DNA of 32,733 nucleotides from a virus. A program made the position numbers and the translations under genes. The notes under the pieces were generated by a model. That model saw nothing but the letters and a program-made list of their open reading frames with translations, made no database searches and was not told the DNA's origin. Where the stretch lies: positions 1 through 32,733 of IMG/VR virus record IMGVR_UViG_3300005336_000038; one strand, 5' to 3'. This document shows, piece after piece, positions 16,801-24,138 of this stretch (position 1 is its first letter; every line of letters begins with the position of its first letter).

Positions 16801-16865
16801 TGCCATTTCCCCTTGGTGCCGCTAAGGCCACGCCGAGCATCGGCGCGGCTGTCGGCGCCGTCGAA

Positions 16866-16894
16866 AACATACCCCGACCGGCGAGCGGCGTCAA
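16866..16894 (-). promoter_or_regulatory. Candidate promoter, TTGACG-17-TATGTT
   Basis: On the minus strand TTGACG (16894-16889), a 17-nt GC-rich spacer, and TATGTT (16871-16866). It lies about 65 nt upstream of the 78-aa gene in a gap otherwise free of genes. Upstream of it three GTTAG copies (16929, 16937, 16947) may be incidental. Confidence 0.5.
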
Positions 16895-16947
16895 GGCCCG
16901 CGAGCCTACGCGCACGATACGCTAATACGTTAGTGGGTTAGCATATG

Positions 16948-17049
16948 TTAGTATGCCACGAAATGCCACCCCGTACCAATGTTGTACAACAACCGCCCTT
17001 TGGTGTCACGTGCGTACCAACAGTCGCCTTGTTTGCCAAGGATGACCAT
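16948..17049 (-). CDS. Micro-protein (33 aa)
   Basis: ATG at 17049 preceded by GAGGTAA, TAA stop at 16948. The 33 residues (start MVILGKQGDCWYARDTKG, end GTGWHFVAY) have the look of a compact beta hairpin with three aromatics. It fills a gap between two units and has its own good ribosome site, so I consider it a real small gene. Function unknown. Confidence 0.5.
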   Translation of the reverse strand: MVILGKQGDCWYARDTKGRLLYNIGTGWHFVAY

Positions 17050-17070
17050 GGGTTACCTCGTTGAGCTAGC

Positions 17071-17119
17071 TTAGCTAGCTAATGTATTTACCTTGGCTAA
17101 GGTATCTTAGCTAAGGTAT
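17071..17119. repeat. Cluster of three TTAGCTAA-type palindromes
   Basis: TTAGCTAGCTAA (17071-17082, perfect), ACCTTGGCTAAGGT (17090-17103, imperfect) and CTTAGCTAAG (17106-17115, perfect). GCTAAGGTAT also occurs twice (17096-17105, 17110-17119). The cluster sits in the leader of the 33-aa gene, where a repressor or autoregulator could bind. Confidence 0.45.
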
Positions 17120-17128
17120 AGGTATGGT

Positions 17129-17320
17129 TTACCGGGGTGTACAATCTCCAATTGGGCGGACTACGGTAGGTGCAACGGGAGTGGTTGGCGCAACGGTGGT
17201 GTTGGGCGTTGTGGCCTTTACCCACTTTTTACGTAGTAGGTAGCCATTGTCACCTTCACATACCAACACGGCAACGAGGGCGGTCAACAGGGCGAGAGAG
17301 ATTGCAATTAGATAACGCAT
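17129..17320 (-). CDS. Small exported or membrane-anchored protein
   Basis: 63 aa, ATG at 17320 with AGGAGA 6 nt upstream. Basic start then a hydrophobic stretch (YLIAISLALLTALVAVLVC), a basic patch (LLRKKWVKA) and a Thr/Pro/Val-rich tail (TTPVAPTVVRP). This is the shape of a small outer-spanin-like or exported peptide, but the lipobox (VLVC) lacks a small residue before Cys. Assignment to lysis is only a possibility. Confidence 0.55.
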   Translation of the reverse strand: MRYLIAISLALLTALVAVLVCEGDNGYLLRKKWVKATTPNTTVAPTTPVAPTVVRPIGDCTPR

Positions 17321-17371
17321 GACGGGTCTCCTATTTTGGGTTGGGTGGTGTTCTGCCGATGTAACACGTAC

Positions 17372-17587
17372 TTACAACTCTTCCAGCTCAAGCAGCTTTT
17401 GTGTCACCGCCATTAGCGACACGTAGTAGATACCGCCGATGTACTCGGCGTTGTCAGCCGCCCACCGAAGCGCTTCGATCATGCCTGCGCGGGCGATTGC
17501 CGTGTCAACGCTGTTGGGCACCAGTGGAGCACCAGGGCGCGCTATGGCGTCCATGATCGTTTGTGCAACCTGCTCCGGCGTCCTCAC
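17372..17587 (-). CDS. Small helical protein (71 aa)
   Basis: GTG start at 17587 chosen because AAGGAGG lies just upstream and GTGA overlaps the previous stop. Helical, Ala/Glu/Leu-rich (TPEQVAQTIMDAIARPGA, then MIEALRWAADNAEYIGG). Belongs to the run of small overlapping genes 17372-18744. No domain identified. Confidence 0.6.
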   Translation of the reverse strand: MRTPEQVAQTIMDAIARPGAPLVPNSVDTAIARAGMIEALRWAADNAEYIGGIYYVSLMAVTQKLLELEEL

Positions 17588-18000
17588 AGCCCCTCCTTTG
17601 CCAGCGCGGCGGCGGCGATGCAAGCATCGCACAATGTACATGGGCCTACACGAGTAGGGCCTGTTGTAGGCGTCTCTCGTAGGTCCTCGCAACCATCGTG
17701 GGCAATTTGGCGCAGCGCCTCGGCCAGCCGGTCGCAGCGAATCGACAAGTCGTGTACAGCTTCAACACCTTCGTTGAGCTGCTCACGCATCTTTGCTAGC
17801 AACTGGTCCCGCTCCGCTTCGAGCTCGGCGACGCGGGCGCGGAGGGCGGCGAGTTGGCCGTCGATGTGGTCGCACAGCTCACAGTTGCCATGATCGTGAC
17901 ACGAGTTCTCGCCCGTGATGGCGGGTTCGATAGGGAAGCAACACTCGGATGGGTCTCCGCCCCCGTTGTGGTAGCCACAGCACGTTTTGCGTTTGCCCAT
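17584..18000 (-). CDS. Cys-rich protein with central coiled coil
   Basis: 138 aa, ATG at 18000 with GAGGGGAAG upstream and ATGA overlap. Cys clusters at both ends (KTCCGYHNGGGDPSECC; CTLCDACIAA) flank a heptad coiled coil (LAALRARVAELEAERDQLL). Probably a metal-binding dimer. Function unknown. Confidence 0.65.
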   Translation of the reverse strand: MGKRKTCCGYHNGGGDPSECCFPIEPAITGENSCHDHGNCELCDHIDGQLAALRARVAELEAERDQLLAKMREQLNEGVEAVHDLSIRCDRLAEALRQIAHDGCEDLRETPTTGPTRVGPCTLCDACIAAAALAKEGL

Positions 18001-18287
18001 CACTTCCCCTCGCGCTGGCGGATCGCGGCGGCGCGACACTGCCTCAACCGATACTGCGGCCCCTCGGCGTGAACCACGCCCGCGTAGGGATCGTCCATCA
18101 CCAGCACGTCAGCAGCACAATCCGGGCATACCGCGCGGCAGTCCGCCTCCCGCTCCTCCCGCACAGCCTCGTCCACGAGGCGGCGCAGGACTGTGACTAC
18201 CGCTTTATGATCCTCGGGGCCAAGGCGGCCGTAGCACGCGCCCACAGCCTCCGTCGCCGCCGCCTCGATTCGCTCGTCGGTGGTCAT
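18000..18287 (-). CDS. Hypothetical protein with CxxC/C motif (95 aa)
   Basis: ATG at 18287, ATGA overlap with the previous gene. Helical N-terminal half (VVTVLRRLVDEAVREEREAD) and a C-terminal CPDC with nearby Cys residues, perhaps a zinc site (CRAVCPDCAADVLV). Part of the overlapping small-gene run; no family recognised. Confidence 0.6.
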   Translation of the reverse strand: MTTDERIEAAATEAVGACYGRLGPEDHKAVVTVLRRLVDEAVREEREADCRAVCPDCAADVLVMDDPYAGVVHAEGPQYRLRQCRAAAIRQREGK

Positions 18288-18472
18288 GTTGCCCTTTCGT
18301 ACGCATCCAACGCGTCGGCAAGACGTTCAATTGCGTGGCCAATCTGCACGATGCGGTGCTCGTCGGTACGCGTATTCTCGCGTACGCGCACTACTTCGCG
18401 TGCCGCATCCACTACCGCGAAAAGGCGTCTGAAATAAACGGTGGTGGGGTCACACTCTTTATGCCGGGACAT
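18284..18472 (-). CDS. Small helical protein (62 aa)
   Basis: ATG at 18472 in TAATG overlap with the gene upstream and ATGA overlap with the one downstream. Charged helices only (VVDAAREVVRVRENTRTDEH). Unknown function. Confidence 0.55.
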   Translation of the reverse strand: MSRHKECDPTTVYFRRLFAVVDAAREVVRVRENTRTDEHRIVQIGHAIERLADALDAYERAT

Positions 18473-18744
18473 TAGGCATCCCCACCCGGGAACAGCGGGT
18501 TGTCGTCAACCGTTGTAGGTGGAACGTCGGCGAGCGCGTCGTAAAGCTCTTGAGCAGCGAGGGCTTTGCGATAGGCGTCGGTGTTGTCACGCAATAACCG
18601 CGCTAGAATAACGTCGCCGGGGCCGGTGGTGTTGTTCACCTTACGCTCGACCAACTTGGATATGATGCTTTCATAGGTATCGACGTTGATGTGGATGGTA
18701 GACGTTAGCGCCAGTTGGAATACAACTTGTGTGGTGTCACGCAT
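18472..18744 (-). CDS. Hypothetical protein (90 aa)
   Basis: ATG at 18744 (a GTG one codon earlier is possible); AAAGG lies 8 nt upstream. First strand-like segment (TTQVVFQLALTSTIHINVD) then helices (ESIISKLVERKVNN; AYRKALAAQELYDAL) and an acidic Pro-rich tail. It starts the cluster of overlapping small genes after a strong intercistronic hairpin. No domain recognised. Confidence 0.6.
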   Translation of the reverse strand: MRDTTQVVFQLALTSTIHINVDTYESIISKLVERKVNNTTGPGDVILARLLRDNTDAYRKALAAQELYDALADVPPTTVDDNPLFPGGDA

Positions 18745-18764
18745 CACATGGGCCTTTCGTGCGT

Positions 18765-18797
18765 TGCCCCACCTATAACTAGGGGTTAGGTGGGGCA
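18765..18797 (-). terminator. Strong intercistronic hairpin
   Basis: Perfect 10-bp stem TGCCCCACCT/AGGTGGGGCA with a 13-nt loop, between the secreted 253-aa gene and the 90-aa gene. No U-run follows on either strand, so it is probably an mRNA-processing/stability element or an inefficient terminator. Confidence 0.45.
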
Positions 18798-18835
18798 GGT
18801 TGAGGTTCCCTAGTAACCTATACACTCTTACATCC

Positions 18836-19597
18836 TTACATCGTGTCCCAGGTATCAATCTCTACAATGCAAAGCGTACGATAGCGCGCAGCGATCCCGC
18901 ACACGATCGACTGGTACCAAAGCCACGTGGAAGGCATACTACACATATACGGCACAGCCGAACACGCGCAGTCGTTACCGCTCGTAGGCTCCCCAGGAAC
19001 ATGAATGCATCCACCTGTGATTTCGATGCACTTTCCGTCGCAGACAGTAGCGCTGCTACACGAGCCATCCCCCGAACCACATTGGTGTTCCGTTGGGTCC
19101 GGGTCGTAAGGCTCCGGGTCGCCGTCGCCACATTGGCCATCGTTACCAACACATGGGCCTTGATTGGTTGACGCCATCACAAGGTTTTCCCACGAAGACG
19201 ACTGCTCCCACACCCACGGGTCGTTGGGGCCGTTCTCTTGCGTGTAGTATCGTACCCGTGTCATGATCGCCTTGTCCACAAGCTCGTCGGGGTCGGTGAT
19301 ATCCACGGTGAACTGCGCATACGTCGCGTCTTCACCCTCCAACTCACCCACAATGGTCTTGTCGTAGGTGATTGTTACCCCATCCCCATCAAGCTCAACC
19401 CCTTCGCCAAGGTCATGCTTGTTGCCCTTCGCGAACAGTTCCCCCGCCCAATGGTCGCCGTCGTGATCCCCTGGACACGTCGCAATCTCACATGGCGTGT
19501 GAATACACGGACACGCCGCGAAGACGTTGTTGGGCACCATGACCAGCACCGTCAACGCGATAATCAGCCCTAACACAAAGCGCTTACCGTATCGCAT
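18836..19597 (-). CDS. Secreted Cys-rich protein
   Basis: 253 aa, ATG at 19597 with GGGAG 6 nt upstream. A signal peptide is clear: basic MRYGKR, hydrophobic VLGLIIALTVLVMV, likely cleavage after NNVFA. The mature part has about 20 Cys, including ACPCIHTPC, CGDGDPEPYDPDP and CSSATVCDGKC, implying disulfides or metal binding. Asp/Gly-rich segments (DGDHDGDHW-like) could bind calcium. It has its own promoter and operator upstream. Phage genes encoding large exported proteins may change the cell envelope; function unknown. Confidence 0.7.
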   Translation of the reverse strand: MRYGKRFVLGLIIALTVLVMVPNNVFAACPCIHTPCEIATCPGDHDGDHWAGELFAKGNKHDLGEGVELDGDGVTITYDKTIVGELEGEDATYAQFTVDITDPDELVDKAIMTRVRYYTQENGPNDPWVWEQSSSWENLVMASTNQGPCVGNDGQCGDGDPEPYDPDPTEHQCGSGDGSCSSATVCDGKCIEITGGCIHVPGEPTSGNDCACSAVPYMCSMPSTWLWYQSIVCGIAARYRTLCIVEIDTWDTM

Positions 19598-19609
19598 GTC
19601 TACTCCCTT

Positions 19610-19628
19610 GCACGTCATGTTGACGTGC
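19610..19628 (-). promoter_or_regulatory. Operator-like palindrome at the transcription start
   Basis: GCACGTCA-TGT-TGACGTGC, perfect 8-bp arms with a 3-nt centre, located between the -10 box and the ribosome site of the secreted protein gene. It starts about where transcription should begin, so a bound repressor would block it; as RNA it would form a leader hairpin. Confidence 0.55.
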
Positions 19629-19635
19629 TATTTCC

Positions 19636-19665
19636 AGTATAGCATACTAAGTGTGACAAGGACAA
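19636..19665 (-). promoter_or_regulatory. Candidate promoter, TTGTCC-18-TATACT
   Basis: Minus strand: TTGTCC (19665-19660), 18-nt spacer, TATACT (19641-19636). It overlaps the 3' end of the 139-aa gene and would drive the 253-aa secreted protein gene, with the palindrome directly downstream. Confidence 0.55.
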
Positions 19666-20066
19666 GTGTTGCGCGTACCGTGGTCTTGGGTTTCCTCGAC
19701 ACAAAACCAGGAGCCTCCAATGTCCTGGTAGTCACGCTCGGCTACGATGTCAAAATAGAGAATCGTTGCCGTGGGTTCGACGTAAAATGGATATTCGCAC
19801 GCACCACCAGGACAACTAGCCACGGGTGCGCGTTCGCTACACAACCATGGTTGGGCCAGGTTGTCAGTAACGTAAGCGATGTAATAGGTGGCGTCTCCAC
19901 CGAGTTCCGCCTCAGGCGTGAGTGTCCACGTGAACACGACGGGAACATCGGGGTACGTGGTGTTGGGATCGGGGGAGACGTGTAGATCGACCACCTCGGC
20001 GTTGGTATGCACATTGCACATCAACATCAACACGACAAGACCCACGATGCGTACGAAACGGTTCAT
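19647..20066 (-). CDS. Secreted beta-rich protein
   Basis: 139 aa, ATG at 20066 with AAGGA 6 nt upstream and ATGA overlap with the small membrane protein. Signal peptide MNRFVRIVGLVVLMLMC... ending in TNA. The mature region begins with an Ig-like strand pattern (VDLHVSPDPNTTYPDV then VVFTWTLTPEAEL) and holds several Cys (CSERAPVASCPGGACEYP). Could be an extracytoplasmic binding or exclusion factor. Function unknown. Confidence 0.7.
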   Translation of the reverse strand: MNRFVRIVGLVVLMLMCNVHTNAEVVDLHVSPDPNTTYPDVPVVFTWTLTPEAELGGDATYYIAYVTDNLAQPWLCSERAPVASCPGGACEYPFYVEPTATILYFDIVAERDYQDIGGSWFCVEETQDHGTRNTCPCHT

Positions 20067-20233
20067 AGCGCGTCCTTCCATGCTAGCACGTTGACTAGCG
20101 TTACGATGGTATTTGTAAGTACCAACGTTGTTACCACGTCAAAAATCACCGTCACCACCTGCACTATAGTGTATACCATTGCAATGCCTAGTGCCACGGC
20201 GAGCGCAATGTTTCGTTGTGTTGACACCCGCAT
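20063..20233 (-). CDS. Small membrane protein (56 aa)
   Basis: ATG at 20233 with GGAG about 10 nt upstream; the stop overlaps the next start (ATGA). After a short basic N-terminus almost the whole protein is hydrophobic (NIALAVALGIAMVYTIVQ; then more Val/Ile/Thr/Leu), giving one long or two short transmembrane segments. It links the Ubl cassette to the two secreted-protein genes in the same direction. Another frame here is open but lacks these features. Confidence 0.6.
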   Translation of the reverse strand: MRVSTQRNIALAVALGIAMVYTIVQVVTVIFDVVTTLVLTNTIVTLVNVLAWKDAL

Positions 20234-20289
20234 GGGGGTAGGACTCCATGAGGTAGCCCTCCTGTACAGGTTGTAATTGTACCAACGTA

Positions 20290-21120
20290 CTACCTCTTTC
20301 GAGCGTTACTTGACGGGGCAGTTACCACGCTTTTGGCAAGCTGTTGCGCCGCGATTAGCGCATCGGCCTCGGCTTTACGAGCCGCGTTGATGATTGCCAT
20401 TTCGTCGTTCTCGGGTTCGTCGTTGCGCCAGTAGGACTTGACTTCCCCGCTGGCGAAGTTGCCAATCAAGAGTTTGGGGAAGGTTGCACCGTTGAGCCAC
20501 CGACGAATGACGGGTGCAACGAAACCCGCCACGCCCATCCCGGTAGCACCCACCGATGACGCGCCACACGTACCGGCATCGTAGGTTTGTTTGGTGTCTT
20601 GGAGTATCTTGAGGTATTCGTCGCGGGCGCTATCGTCGCCCGACGCGCGAACGGCCCAAATCGTGAAATCCTCGAACGCCATGCGTGGGTCGATGACAAG
20701 TACGTTGGTGGGTGTGCGATTGCGCGATACTGCCAACTGTATCGCGCTAAAAGCGGCGCGTCGAGACTCGATATTGTCAGTACCGAGTATGAAGGTTGAC
20801 AGGTTGGTAACATTGAAAGCGTCGGATGAGGAGGCAGCGAAGTTGTGTGCCCGGACGTCTACGTATGTACTATAGCGTTGGAGGATGTCGCGTAGCGCCA
20901 CTACTTTAGGCTCTCCAATTTGCCCGGGTTCGTACTGTTGCGTGGCGATGTTAGCAGCCTCTACCACATCGCCATCCCATAGGGTGAAATTCCGCACCCC
21001 CGCACGGGTGAGGGCGATTGCACACGCGCTGCCAAGGTTGCCACACCCCACGAGGGTGACTAACAACTCGGACAACGTTGTGGGGACGAGCGCGCGTTGA
21101 CGTGAAAGGTCGATAGTCAT
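20290..21120 (-). CDS. E1-like ThiF-family activating enzyme of the Ubl cassette
   Basis: 276 aa, ATG at 21120 with GAGGAGG 7 nt upstream, ATGA overlap with the acidic gene. Rossmann core: LVGCGNLGS with G25-x-G27-x-x-G30, acidic D49/D51 (LWDGDVVEAANI), Q-rich ATQQYEPGQIGEPK with K72, then ILGTDNIESR with D115 and R120. DPRMAFE (144-150) is a phrase typical of prokaryotic E1s. Candidate catalytic Cys185 lies in AGTCGASSVGATGMGVAGF. No zinc CxxC pair is seen, unlike ThiF/MoeB. It should adenylate the Ubl C-terminus and pass it to the E2-like protein via a thioester. Confidence 0.85.
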   Translation of the reverse strand: MTIDLSRQRALVPTTLSELLVTLVGCGNLGSACAIALTRAGVRNFTLWDGDVVEAANIATQQYEPGQIGEPKVVALRDILQRYSTYVDVRAHNFAASSSDAFNVTNLSTFILGTDNIESRRAAFSAIQLAVSRNRTPTNVLVIDPRMAFEDFTIWAVRASGDDSARDEYLKILQDTKQTYDAGTCGASSVGATGMGVAGFVAPVIRRWLNGATFPKLLIGNFASGEVKSYWRNDEPENDEMAIINAARKAEADALIAAQQLAKSVVTAPSSNARKR

Positions 21121-21422
21121 ACTCGATCCTCCTCGCGAGGCACCTCGGAGACAAGCGCGTCAACTAGCGCGTCCTCGGATTCGTCATTCGCAAATGGGTC
21201 ATCGTCGTCGTCGTCCACGTCTTCGAGAAAACAGTCAATTTCCTCGTTGTCGTCGTCGTCGAAGTTGAAAACCTCCATCACGTTTTCCATGATGGAATCG
21301 TAGAGCGCGCTTTCTTCGATGGGCACACTTGAACCGCCCGCTTGCTCTTTCGCGTCCTCGTAAACGGCGGCGATGCCTTCCCCAATAGCGCGTGAGAGAA
21401 CCGCGTACGTGTTGACTCGCAT
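21117..21422 (-). CDS. Very acidic small protein inside the Ubl cassette
   Basis: 101 aa; ATG at 21422 chosen because AGGTGG lies 4 nt upstream (an ATG one codon before is too close). It overlaps both neighbours (ATGATG with the JAB stop; ATGA with the E1 start), so it is translationally coupled to the cassette. Residues 52-80 are almost all Asp and Glu (FDDDDNEEIDCFLEDV, then a run of six Asp). It has one Cys. Could be an inhibitor, substrate, acidic adaptor or DNA mimic. No family recognised. Confidence 0.75.
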   Translation of the reverse strand: MRVNTYAVLSRAIGEGIAAVYEDAKEQAGGSSVPIEESALYDSIMENVMEVFNFDDDDNEEIDCFLEDVDDDDDDPFANDESEDALVDALVSEVPREEDRV

Positions 21423-22378
21423 CATTCCACCTGCTTTTCGACCGTCGCGGGTGCGTCGGTTTTGATGCTAACCTTCAACCCATTACCGATCCACGAATCG
21501 AACTGCTTCATGGAAAGGCCGGTGTATTGGGCGAGGATGCTCTTGGCGGCGGTGGTAGGCGACACACGGAAGTTCTGCTTGCCCACGACCACCTCGATGG
21601 GGCCTGTTTGCGTGAAGGTGATGTCGTACTCGTCGGGGTCTTCGCGAAGGGCGTTTTTGAGTGCCTTGAGGCGGCGTTTTTCGCCCTCCAACGTCACCCC
21701 ACTGGGGAGTTTTGTAGGTTCGGCGCGCTCTTGCGACGACGCGGGAAGGAGGATTGCGCCATTACGGTCGCGTGGCGTGCCCCAACTGCTATAGAATCCA
21801 CTCCCGTACGTTGACTTGCTCTCGCGCTCCTTCACGTTGGCGTCGAATTCTTTGTCCAACGTGGCTTTACGCTCCTCGGCGAGCCCATCGTGAATCCACG
21901 CGTCCGAGGGCAGGGTGACGTGGGTGCCGTTGTCCTCAATGCGCTCTTGCTTGTCGAGAAACAACAGCGTGTCAACGCGGTGGGCGAAATCACCCTTGTC
22001 GTTGACGCAAATCGACACCAACAGCCCCTCGTTGACGAAATTCTCGATCCACCTGTCGTCAACCGCCGAGAATCCCACGCTAAAGGTGGGGTGGGAGTGC
22101 CAGAAACACCACGTCAAGCGCGGCATCGCACAGTTGACCGCTTCGCTGGTGAAGCGCTTTTCCAACCACCGGTGTACGGGTTCGGTTTGGAAATCGACTT
22201 CGCCGTGGCTCACGGTTTGGGGTAGGAGTGTGGCGGTGTGGACGAGTAGGATGTCCAACGACTGGGACACCAGCGCCACCCCTCCAACTTCGCGCGGGGA
22301 TGATTTCTTGCACCAGTAGTGCATTGCCTTGAATGTTTCACGTTCGATCAAGACGCGCAAGCGCTTTGCTAGAGACAT
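21422..22378 (-). CDS. JAB/MPN (JAMM) metalloprotease of the Ubl cassette
   Basis: 318 aa, ATG at 22378 with AAGGAGGA upstream. Complete JAMM motif: catalytic E30 (PREVGGVALV) and HSHPTFSVGFSAVD, giving H94-x-H96, seven residues, then S104-x-x-D107. All zinc ligands and the serine are present, so it should be active. The JAB domain covers about residues 5-150; the rest (185-318) is a separate region with helices and beta strands (EVVVGKQNFRV). Expected jobs are trimming the Ubl C-terminus (GGTR to GG) and removing Ubl from targets. Resembles Prok-JAB/PRTRC protein A and BilC. Confidence 0.9.
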   Translation of the reverse strand: MSLAKRLRVLIERETFKAMHYWCKKSSPREVGGVALVSQSLDILLVHTATLLPQTVSHGEVDFQTEPVHRWLEKRFTSEAVNCAMPRLTWCFWHSHPTFSVGFSAVDDRWIENFVNEGLLVSICVNDKGDFAHRVDTLLFLDKQERIEDNGTHVTLPSDAWIHDGLAEERKATLDKEFDANVKERESKSTYGSGFYSSWGTPRDRNGAILLPASSQERAEPTKLPSGVTLEGEKRRLKALKNALREDPDEYDITFTQTGPIEVVVGKQNFRVSPTTAAKSILAQYTGLSMKQFDSWIGNGLKVSIKTDAPATVEKQVE

Positions 22379-22414
22379 TGCTTTCCTCCTTAACCACGTG
22401 GGTTAGGAAATGGG

Positions 22415-24004
22415 TTATTCGTCAGGGCCGTCGCTTCCGTCACCGTTGTATTCGTCGTATTCGCCGTCGTCGTCGAGTTCGTCGTCATCCCCCTCCTCGT
22501 TATCGGGGTCTACCACATCATCAATTTGGGCATTGCCTATCACCGCAGGTTCAACAAGGGGTACATCCGTGTTGAGCATTGTTGCCGCGCTTGTTATGTG
22601 AATGGGTGGTTCGTCGCTTTTGTTCTCCTCAACGAGCGTACCAAAGAAGTGCATGGGCAAGTACCCGGTTTGCCATTGCAACAGGTACGCCTGTAGTGTA
22701 CGAACGAACGTCGCGGGACCGGCATACTGTGACACACGCAACGCCGTGCCGTTGAGAATACGGTCTTGAACGGTGTCGCCTAGGCAAAATGTACCATCGG
22801 CGCTTACGTGAGGGTGCGGGTAGCCCCTGCGTTCGGTGTTGTCGTGTAGGCGTACCGCGCGGGCGGATTGTATGTCCGATGTTGGTGGCCAGGGCATGAT
22901 TGCCCACCCGGGTGGGAACTCGTACACACCAGCTTTGTAAGGTGCGTGAAAACCGAGTGTGGCGCGAAAACCCGGGAAGTGAAGGTGCAATTCGTTGCGC
23001 GAGAAGTACGAACGGTCGGTGATTATGCCATTTGCAATAGCCGCGGCCAACGCCTCGTCGAAGTACATGGATTCGGGGACATATCCACTTGAGATTTCGT
23101 GAATTGACGTGGCGGTGTTGGTCTCGGCGCGTAGAACGTCCATGCGTTCGTTGAGCACGCGTACTTGGGTGTGTACCTGGGACAAGTAGGCACAAAATTC
23201 CATGTTCACCGCTGTGCGGCGTAGGGTGTCACCAAAGGGGGGTATAGTGCGTTCGTTGGCACTTGTGGTAAAGTATACGCGCGAATTACTTGGCACGGGT
23301 CCAGCTTTGCGCGCATCGTTGACCACCGCTTCAAGGAAGTTGACGAACCACGCTAGGCGTGTGGTGATTCCACGGCCTCCTACGCGAATCCAGCGGTGCC
23401 ACGCATGGAGGGGCACAAGACACGCGAATGCCCAGTCACGACGGTGGAACAATGGCATGTCGTAATAGGTACCGTAGTTACCGTGACGTTGGTAGCTTTG
23501 TGCAAAGTCGTTGTTCACGTGGGTACGTGCTCCAAACAGCGACCGCCCCACGAATTCGCGGAAATGCGTGTTTTGGTAATTTGCGATAGCAATTTCGGCA
23601 AGCCCGAGGTATCTCCCGTTGGGAAGTAGTTCAATACCTTGCATACTGGCGAAGCGGTAGGCGAAACGGGTTTTTGCGGGGATAACGGCGTTAACCCCCG
23701 GGCATGCTGTTTCGTCAACGGGGTTGCGAATGAAGTGAACATACCCCCCTTCGGTTTTGATCCACCAGCGTTCACCCGCGTCGGGGGCTATAAAGTCGGT
23801 ATTGTGTGCAAGTCCACGCGGGACAGCGGAGCGTTGCGTTGCGGTAGGTATGAGCCAATGGAGTGGGTGGTAGTTCAAATCTCCTACACGAAACCCGCCC
23901 AAGTCAGCCAACGAGGCGTGTACAAGTTCCTCAAACGCCTCCGCGCTGTTGGCCGAGGCGCGCATGAGCCGGTATTTGCTCATGAAGTTCAGCGCTTTTG
24001 CCAT
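22415..24004 (-). CDS. E2-like Ubl-conjugating protein with N-terminal extension and acidic tail
   Basis: 529 aa from the ATG at 24004, which has AGGAGG 7 nt upstream. Residues 1-320 form a large region of unknown fold, rich in aromatics (GERWWIKTEGGYVHFI). The E2-like domain is about 330-460: HFPGFRATLGFHAPY, PPGWAIMPWPP and the signature YPHPHVSADGTFCLG, with His397/His399 and catalytic-type Cys407, as in prokaryotic E2 (Prok-E2_D type, PRTRC protein B, BilB). Residues 493-529 are Asp/Glu-rich. It is much longer than a lone E2, so it may be an E2 fused to a target-binding module. Confidence 0.85.
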   Translation of the reverse strand: MAKALNFMSKYRLMRASANSAEAFEELVHASLADLGGFRVGDLNYHPLHWLIPTATQRSAVPRGLAHNTDFIAPDAGERWWIKTEGGYVHFIRNPVDETACPGVNAVIPAKTRFAYRFASMQGIELLPNGRYLGLAEIAIANYQNTHFREFVGRSLFGARTHVNNDFAQSYQRHGNYGTYYDMPLFHRRDWAFACLVPLHAWHRWIRVGGRGITTRLAWFVNFLEAVVNDARKAGPVPSNSRVYFTTSANERTIPPFGDTLRRTAVNMEFCAYLSQVHTQVRVLNERMDVLRAETNTATSIHEISSGYVPESMYFDEALAAAIANGIITDRSYFSRNELHLHFPGFRATLGFHAPYKAGVYEFPPGWAIMPWPPTSDIQSARAVRLHDNTERRGYPHPHVSADGTFCLGDTVQDRILNGTALRVSQYAGPATFVRTLQAYLLQWQTGYLPMHFFGTLVEENKSDEPPIHITSAATMLNTDVPLVEPAVIGNAQIDDVVDPDNEEGDDDELDDDGEYDEYNGDGSDGPDE

Positions 24005-24022
24005 AGGACAGCCTCCTAGGTT

Positions 24023-24095
24023 AAAAAAATGGGGGGCTCTACCGTAAATGACCGCCGTAAATGGCAAAATAGGCGGCGAAGTGGTAGAACCCCCC
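24023..24095 (-). terminator. Terminator/attenuator between Ubl and E2 genes
   Basis: Minus strand: GGGGGGTTCTACC (24095-24083) pairs with GGTAGAGCCCCCC (24043-24031), 13 bp with one mismatch. An inner 5-bp stem (24052-24056 with 24072-24076) lies in the loop. Directly after the stem comes A then seven T (24029-24023). It lies 19 nt before the E2 start. It should stop most transcripts after the Ubl gene and let a fraction read through. Confidence 0.8.
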
Positions 24096-24138
24096 GTTTA
24101 GGTAGTGGCTACCCGATCCTCCTGGTTGGTTCCCCCGA

